This document shows, in pieces, positions 10,941 to 14,621 of a stretch of DNA of 14,621 bases. The notes beneath the pieces are model-generated. The model was not told the DNA's origin. It worked only from the letters and a program-made list of their open reading frames with translations, and did not search any database. Positions within the stretch are counted from its first letter, which is position 1, and every line of letters starts with the position of its first letter. The stretch is from Haplosporangium gracile (Eukaryota > Mortierellomycota > Mortierellomycetes > Mortierellales > Mortierellaceae). The DNA lies in the NCBI GenBank assembly GCA_015499985.1, contig JAAAUF010000993.1:1-14621 (forward strand). The letters are read 5' to 3'. The position numbers and the translations under genes are program-made.

Positions 10941-10970
10941 AGCAGCAGCGAAGCAGCAGCAAAGCAGCAA
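10941..10970 (+). repeat. AGC/AAGCAGC short tandem repeat
   Basis: Repeated AGC and AAAGCAGC units. On the minus strand they read GCTGCTT, a T/C-rich run ending at a CAG, which could serve as the tract of a 3' splice site in the kinase 5' UTR. Confidence 0.75.
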
Positions 10971-11730
10971 AGTAACAGTAGAATTCATTTCATTTTACAG
11001 CTGCACCACTTCGTTTTAGCATATGCCATTCCTATGTCACTCCCTATAACTTTACAGCACTATGCGTGCCTGAAGAATCCAGCCTGGCTCACAATTTCAC
11101 AGCACCGCATGTCAAAAACAGGTGTCACCAAAAGCAGCCAGTAGATGCGCAACCAGCAAAGTGAGAAAACAAAAAACAAAGCTCAAACGATGCGTAACTT
11201 ACCTTTTTTTTATTCCATCATTGAGAGGCATTGAAGGATTATCTCTATCCTGCTCGTCTTTGTGGACCTTGGATTATGTCGCCATGGTCTTATTTCTTCT
11301 CCCCTTTATTGCTGAGTAGCGAAACTCGTCTGTTGTTATTCATTGCAGATCAGACCAACGATGTACTGTACAAGAACCATAACTCGTCAGAAGCCCATTC
11401 AGGTGCTAGGCGAGATAGTAGCTACTTTTTCTCACGATGCGCCTTAGAATCATTGCACAGTATGCCAATCTTTCCTCGATCTATGTCATTGGCGATCCCT
11501 TTGCACGCCTAGTCCTTCCAGTTTTTGGTTCATTGAGTCTAGATCATCTCCCTACCCACAAGAAAAGAAAAAAGGGTCCTGTTCATCCAGGTTTACACAA
11601 AGGCACAGCATGTTAACTCCGTCTCCTCGCTCCCCTCTCTCCTCACATCAAGAAACAGACACGCAGACTGATTCCAATTTCCACTTTAAAGTCAAAAGAC
11701 GACCAAGAGAGAGATAATCGGCCGTTGCAC

Positions 11731-11748
11731 CGACGGCCATATCCGTCG
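11731..11748. promoter_or_regulatory. CGG-N6-CCG inverted repeat (possible Zn2Cys6 site)
   Basis: CGACGG and CCGTCG form perfect 6-bp inverted arms around a 6-bp spacer, giving CGG-N6-CCG at 11734-11745. That is the known site geometry of Ppr1/UaY-type fungal binuclear zinc-cluster regulators. It lies about 290 bp before the protease ATG. A palindromic CGGCCG is at 11719-11724. Function is inferred from pattern alone. Confidence 0.35.
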
Positions 11749-11809
11749 AGTGCTTGGATTGCTTAGTGTCCAGTCCAACTTGAAATCATCGCCCGATGCT
11801 GGACCTTTT

Positions 11810-11816
11810 TATATAT
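11810..11816 (+). promoter_or_regulatory. TATA-like element of the protease gene
   Basis: TATATAT follows a T5 run about 224 bp before the protease start codon. Downstream sequence is strongly pyrimidine-rich, as expected around a fungal start site and leader. The distance to the ATG leaves room for a leader of about 100-190 nt. Confidence 0.4.
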
Positions 11817-11844
11817 CTATCACCCCTTTGGTCCACGATATACC

Positions 11845-11862
11845 ATGGCGAGTTTGTCATAA
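11845..11862 (+). promoter_or_regulatory. Upstream ORF 1 (5 codons) in the protease leader
   Basis: ATG in ACCATGG context, a strong initiation context, followed by four codons and TAA. Its stop overlaps the next ATG as TAATG. It matters only if transcription starts before 11845, which cannot be seen from sequence. Confidence 0.3.
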
Positions 11863-12092
11863 TGTTGTTCTTCGTTGCTTTTCAATCATTCCTTCGACCC
11901 TCGCTACACAGTTTGACATCCGTCTCTTTTTCTTTCCCGTTACCCTTCCTACCTACAACAACCTTAATATCCCTGCCTAATACCAGTCTTTACGACACAA
12001 CCACCATCCACCAGTACCTTTTCTTCCACCCCAGGAAGAATGACAACTTCTCAACATGTTCAACAACGCTCGCTCAAGTCCTTCGTCCTTAA
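11862..12092 (+). promoter_or_regulatory. Upstream ORF 2 overlapping the protease start
   Basis: An ORF of 76 codons that starts inside the stop of upstream ORF 1 and runs past the protease ATG at 12040 in another frame, ending at 12092. If transcribed it would compete with the main start. Its peptide (Phe, Leu, Ser, Pro and Thr rich) only reflects the CT-rich leader and is not a recognisable protein. Confidence 0.25.
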
Positions 12093-14551
12093 TGTCACAC
12101 AGCTGATCATGGCACTCTCACTCCTGAGTGCCCCCGTGGCGAATGCCCGTGCCCCAGGCGCAAAGAGATTACCTCAGTCCTATACAGATCCCAACACACC
12201 CTTCGAACCACCATCGTCGCCTGCTTTCTCATCATCTCCCGATATCGACACTGCCAGCACATCCAGTCTAACTAGACGCTTCGACTATTGCGCGATGGCT
12301 GCGAAAGAGTCCAATGCCCACAATGGTATCGTTCCCTACAAGGCGGCCAAAGGATGCTACGAGATGTTTGACTTTGATCCCAAGGTCAGAGACCAGACTG
12401 TTCAAAGTGTCCGAGCCAACCTGGAATCGTTCTATGTCTTTTACGACATTGCCAAGTAAGCATCGCCCTCCAATTGTTTCTTATTCCTCCTCTTTTCTTA
12501 CCCGTGGGCTGACCTGCATTGCTTGCATTGGTATTTGTGCCATGTGCCACAACTGATGATAGATCACCACCACACATGGAGAATTCGGATCTACAGCCTG
12601 TCGATCTCACCGCCTCACTTATATCCCTCGGTAACACGACCTTCCGGGACGACTACAGCTTCCACGCCGCATTAGCAAAGCAGATCTCTCAACTGCAGGA
12701 CCCACACACGACTTACAAGAACATGTGCTACCAACAGTTCCTATTCATCCAACCCCTGTCAACTTACGGTGTCTACGAGGACGGACGGAGCCAGGTCAAG
12801 GTCGCCACAGTCCTCAACAAACTCGATCTTCGCCTCACTACTTCGCTGATCGATTGTGAGGTTACACATATCGACGGTCAACCAGCATTCGAAGGTATGT
12901 TCCGTCTTCCTTGTTAATGCAACAAGACATTTTTTTTCAGTTATCAACCAGCCCAAACCCGTGTTTGTTCCATCCCTTGATCATAGTGGTCACCAATTTT
13001 GCAGCAACAAAGTCCTACTCCAAGGACCGCGGTGTGCGTCTCAACAAGGCATTCTCGTATCTCGCCCACGACAGGACGGGAAGTGCTTACGACCGATACG
13101 CGCTCGGCACCTTTGCCCAGCGCACAAAAGTCCCCTCCAACGCCACGATCGAATACAAGATCGACTGCAGTGCCAAACGATTCAAATCCACTTTTCCCAT
13201 CACCACCCCCGAGGAAAAGCCTATCCAGACAACCATGGTCCTCGCCTGGTCTGCACTCGACGCCACCATGCTCCCCTATGACGACGCCTCCTCATACCGC
13301 CGTCAGTTCTGCTCCCAAAACTCGATCCAAACCGTCAAGAAGTTTGTCCTCGACTCTGCCAATGCTGATGATTTCGAGTCCAGCAAGACCGAACTCCACA
13401 ACGGTCGTAAAAAATCCAGGGAACTCTACCGGGGGTCCTATGCGTCCTTCCACATGCTGAGTGATGGTATCACGGCTGTCTTCCGACTCGGGACTGAATC
13501 ACCCAACAAGCAGGAGCACTACAAGGCGGGGTTTTACAAAAACATCGACAACGGATTCGCTGCGATGAGGACTGCGGGAGCGAAAAAGTTGATCATAGAC
13601 CTCCAGAACAACACTGGTGGCATCATCTGCTGGGGCCGCTATGTTCTCCAGACACTCTTCCCCAGCACTGTCGACTCGCCTTACATCTATAGCCTCCGTG
13701 CCTCGCCACTTGCTCAAGCACTGGCCAAAGCAACATTTTTGTATGACCAGCACATGACTTCGCCCTATGAAGGTCTCGTCGATCCAGAAACAGGCGAGGA
13801 AGTGTCGGACGACTCGTGGATTAACCCAGGTGAAAAACTGCAGGGGCGCGAGGGGACGTTTAGCAAAAAGGTCACCGACAGGTTCTGTGGCGCTGTGGAT
13901 GAGATCAAGGGTACTGCGCATGAGGCTTTATTCGAACCAGAGGACATTTTGATTCTTACGAACGGATACTGTGGATCGACTTGCGCGGTTCTGGCGTTGC
14001 AGCTTCACGAGCGATATGGAGTACGGACAATCGCTGTTGGAGGCCATCACGGGCAACCTATGGCTTTCACATCCTTTCCCGGTGGCGCTGTTCAGGCCAA
14101 TAATACTCTTTGGGTCCAACATGTCCAGAAGGTGTTCAAGTCCATACCGATCCTTGCTCGGGCCCCGCAGCTCGAATCTCTTGTACCACAGTTCCTCCCT
14201 GTCAACGGTCAACTGGCGTTCACTTTCCGTCAGGTCATGAGTGCAAATGACGAAGAGCAGGTGTCAGAGTACATGCATATTCCAAGTGAGTTCCGGATAG
14301 ACTATACCTCTGCACGCTTCCGTATGCCATCTGTCCTTTGGGAGGATGCTCGTGAGGAGGTTTGGGGGGTGCCAGGTTCGTCAGGGTCCACTGTGGATGA
14401 GACTGAGGACGACGAATCGTCGGTACCGGAGGAGATGGTCGAAGAAGGAGAGGAGCCCACAGGAGAGGACCAAGGGGAGGGTGAGGTTGGTAAAGAAGAA
14501 GACGATGAACTCGAGGAATGGCTACGACGGTTGGACGCTCAGTCAAGATGA
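12040..14551 (+). CDS. Secreted S41-family (CPAF-like) serine peptidase
   Basis: Predicted extracellular endopeptidase of the tail-specific protease/CPAF superfamily; substrate unknown. Exons 12040-12455, 12563-12894, 13005-14551 join in frame to 764 aa. Residues 1-36 form a signal peptide with a hydrophobic core (LIMALSLLSAPV) and an ANA cleavage site. DPHTTY at 185-190 carries the likely catalytic His187. LIIDLQNNTGG (445-455) is the conserved core strand and turn. NGYCGSTCAV (569-578) carries the likely nucleophile Ser574 in the CGST form seen in fungal CPAF-like proteins, followed by GGHHGQPMAF and FPGG. The third catalytic residue cannot be fixed; E640 and E678 (in PSEFR) are candidates. 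Several Cys residues fit an extracellular fold. From about residue 710 the tail is very acidic (Glu/Asp) with no membrane anchor. A T12 run starts four bases after the TGA; the 3' UTR is cut by the window end. Confidence 0.85.
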
Positions 14552-14621
14552 TAATTTTTTTTTTTTGTTTTTGAAATTTATTGCGTCCTGGGTGTGCGTG
14601 CAGTAAACTAATACTCCCTTT

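Larger units (their letters stand above)
10684..12039. other. Divergent intergenic region with both promoters
   Basis: This 1,356-bp stretch separates the start codons of the kinase (minus) and the protease (plus). Bases 10684-10880 are pyrimidine-rich on the minus strand and free of minus-strand ATG, fitting the kinase 5' UTR. Imperfect GATGT-type repeats occur at about 10798-10825. A perfect minus-strand donor GTAAGT lies at 11202-11197, and CTGCTTCAG (minus) near 10940 could be its acceptor, so a 5'-UTR intron is possible but unproven. Bases 11000-11700 show no ORF with recognisable content, no tRNA and no transposon ends. The protease side holds an inverted repeat, a TATA-like element and two upstream ORFs, listed separately. 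Confidence 0.6.

Noticed and set aside
11122..11512. Small plus-strand ORFs in the divergent intergenic region
   Set aside because: They are short, overlap each other in different frames and have no recognisable motifs, as expected by chance.
12941..13281. Alternative frame of the peptidase gene opened by the 12940 acceptor
   Set aside because: It ends within about 110 codons and is unlike S41 proteins. It is kept only as a possible alternative splice product.
1..14621. CRISPR arrays, tRNA/rRNA genes, transposons, toxin or viral genes
   Set aside because: No spaced direct repeats, clover-leaf landmarks, terminal inverted repeats, transposase or viral motifs were seen on either strand by eye.

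Overview
The window looks like nuclear DNA of a filamentous fungus, most likely an early-diverging Mucoromycota/Mortierellomycota species. That placement is inference. It rests on compact genes, introns of about 60-200 nt with GTAAGT/GTATGT-type donors and CTNAY-type branch sites, pyrimidine-rich leaders, and the protein types present. No bacterial, plasmid or phage features were seen. All four protein genes are split by introns, so the coordinates below are whole coding spans and the exons are given in the text.

Layout. (1) 54-1512, plus strand: a small multi-pass membrane protein that resembles the AGTRAP family and carries a long low-complexity tail. (2) 1749-3842, plus: a POLD3/Cdc27-type subunit of DNA polymerase delta, five exons, about 540 aa, ending in a PCNA-binding-like peptide. 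(3) 3961-10683, minus: a type III phosphatidylinositol 4-kinase of the STT4/PI4KA family, eight exons, about 1952 aa, with a complete kinase domain. (4) 12040-14551, plus: a secreted S41-family (CPAF-like) serine peptidase, three exons, about 764 aa. Genes 2 and 3 are tail to tail, 118 bp apart, with a long purine tract between them. Genes 3 and 4 are head to head across a 1.36 kb non-coding stretch holding both promoters.

The genes do not form a pathway: one is replication, one is plasma-membrane phosphoinositide signalling, one is a small membrane protein and one is secreted proteolysis. I found no convincing undescribed system. What merits a second look is gene structure: an unresolved very short intron in gene 1, an A19 run where a polypyrimidine tract is expected in gene 2, an in-frame stop-free intron and an 8-nt first coding exon in the kinase gene, a PIP box with Asn at the Gln position, and a CGG-N6-CCG site plus an overlapping uORF pair ahead of the protease gene.
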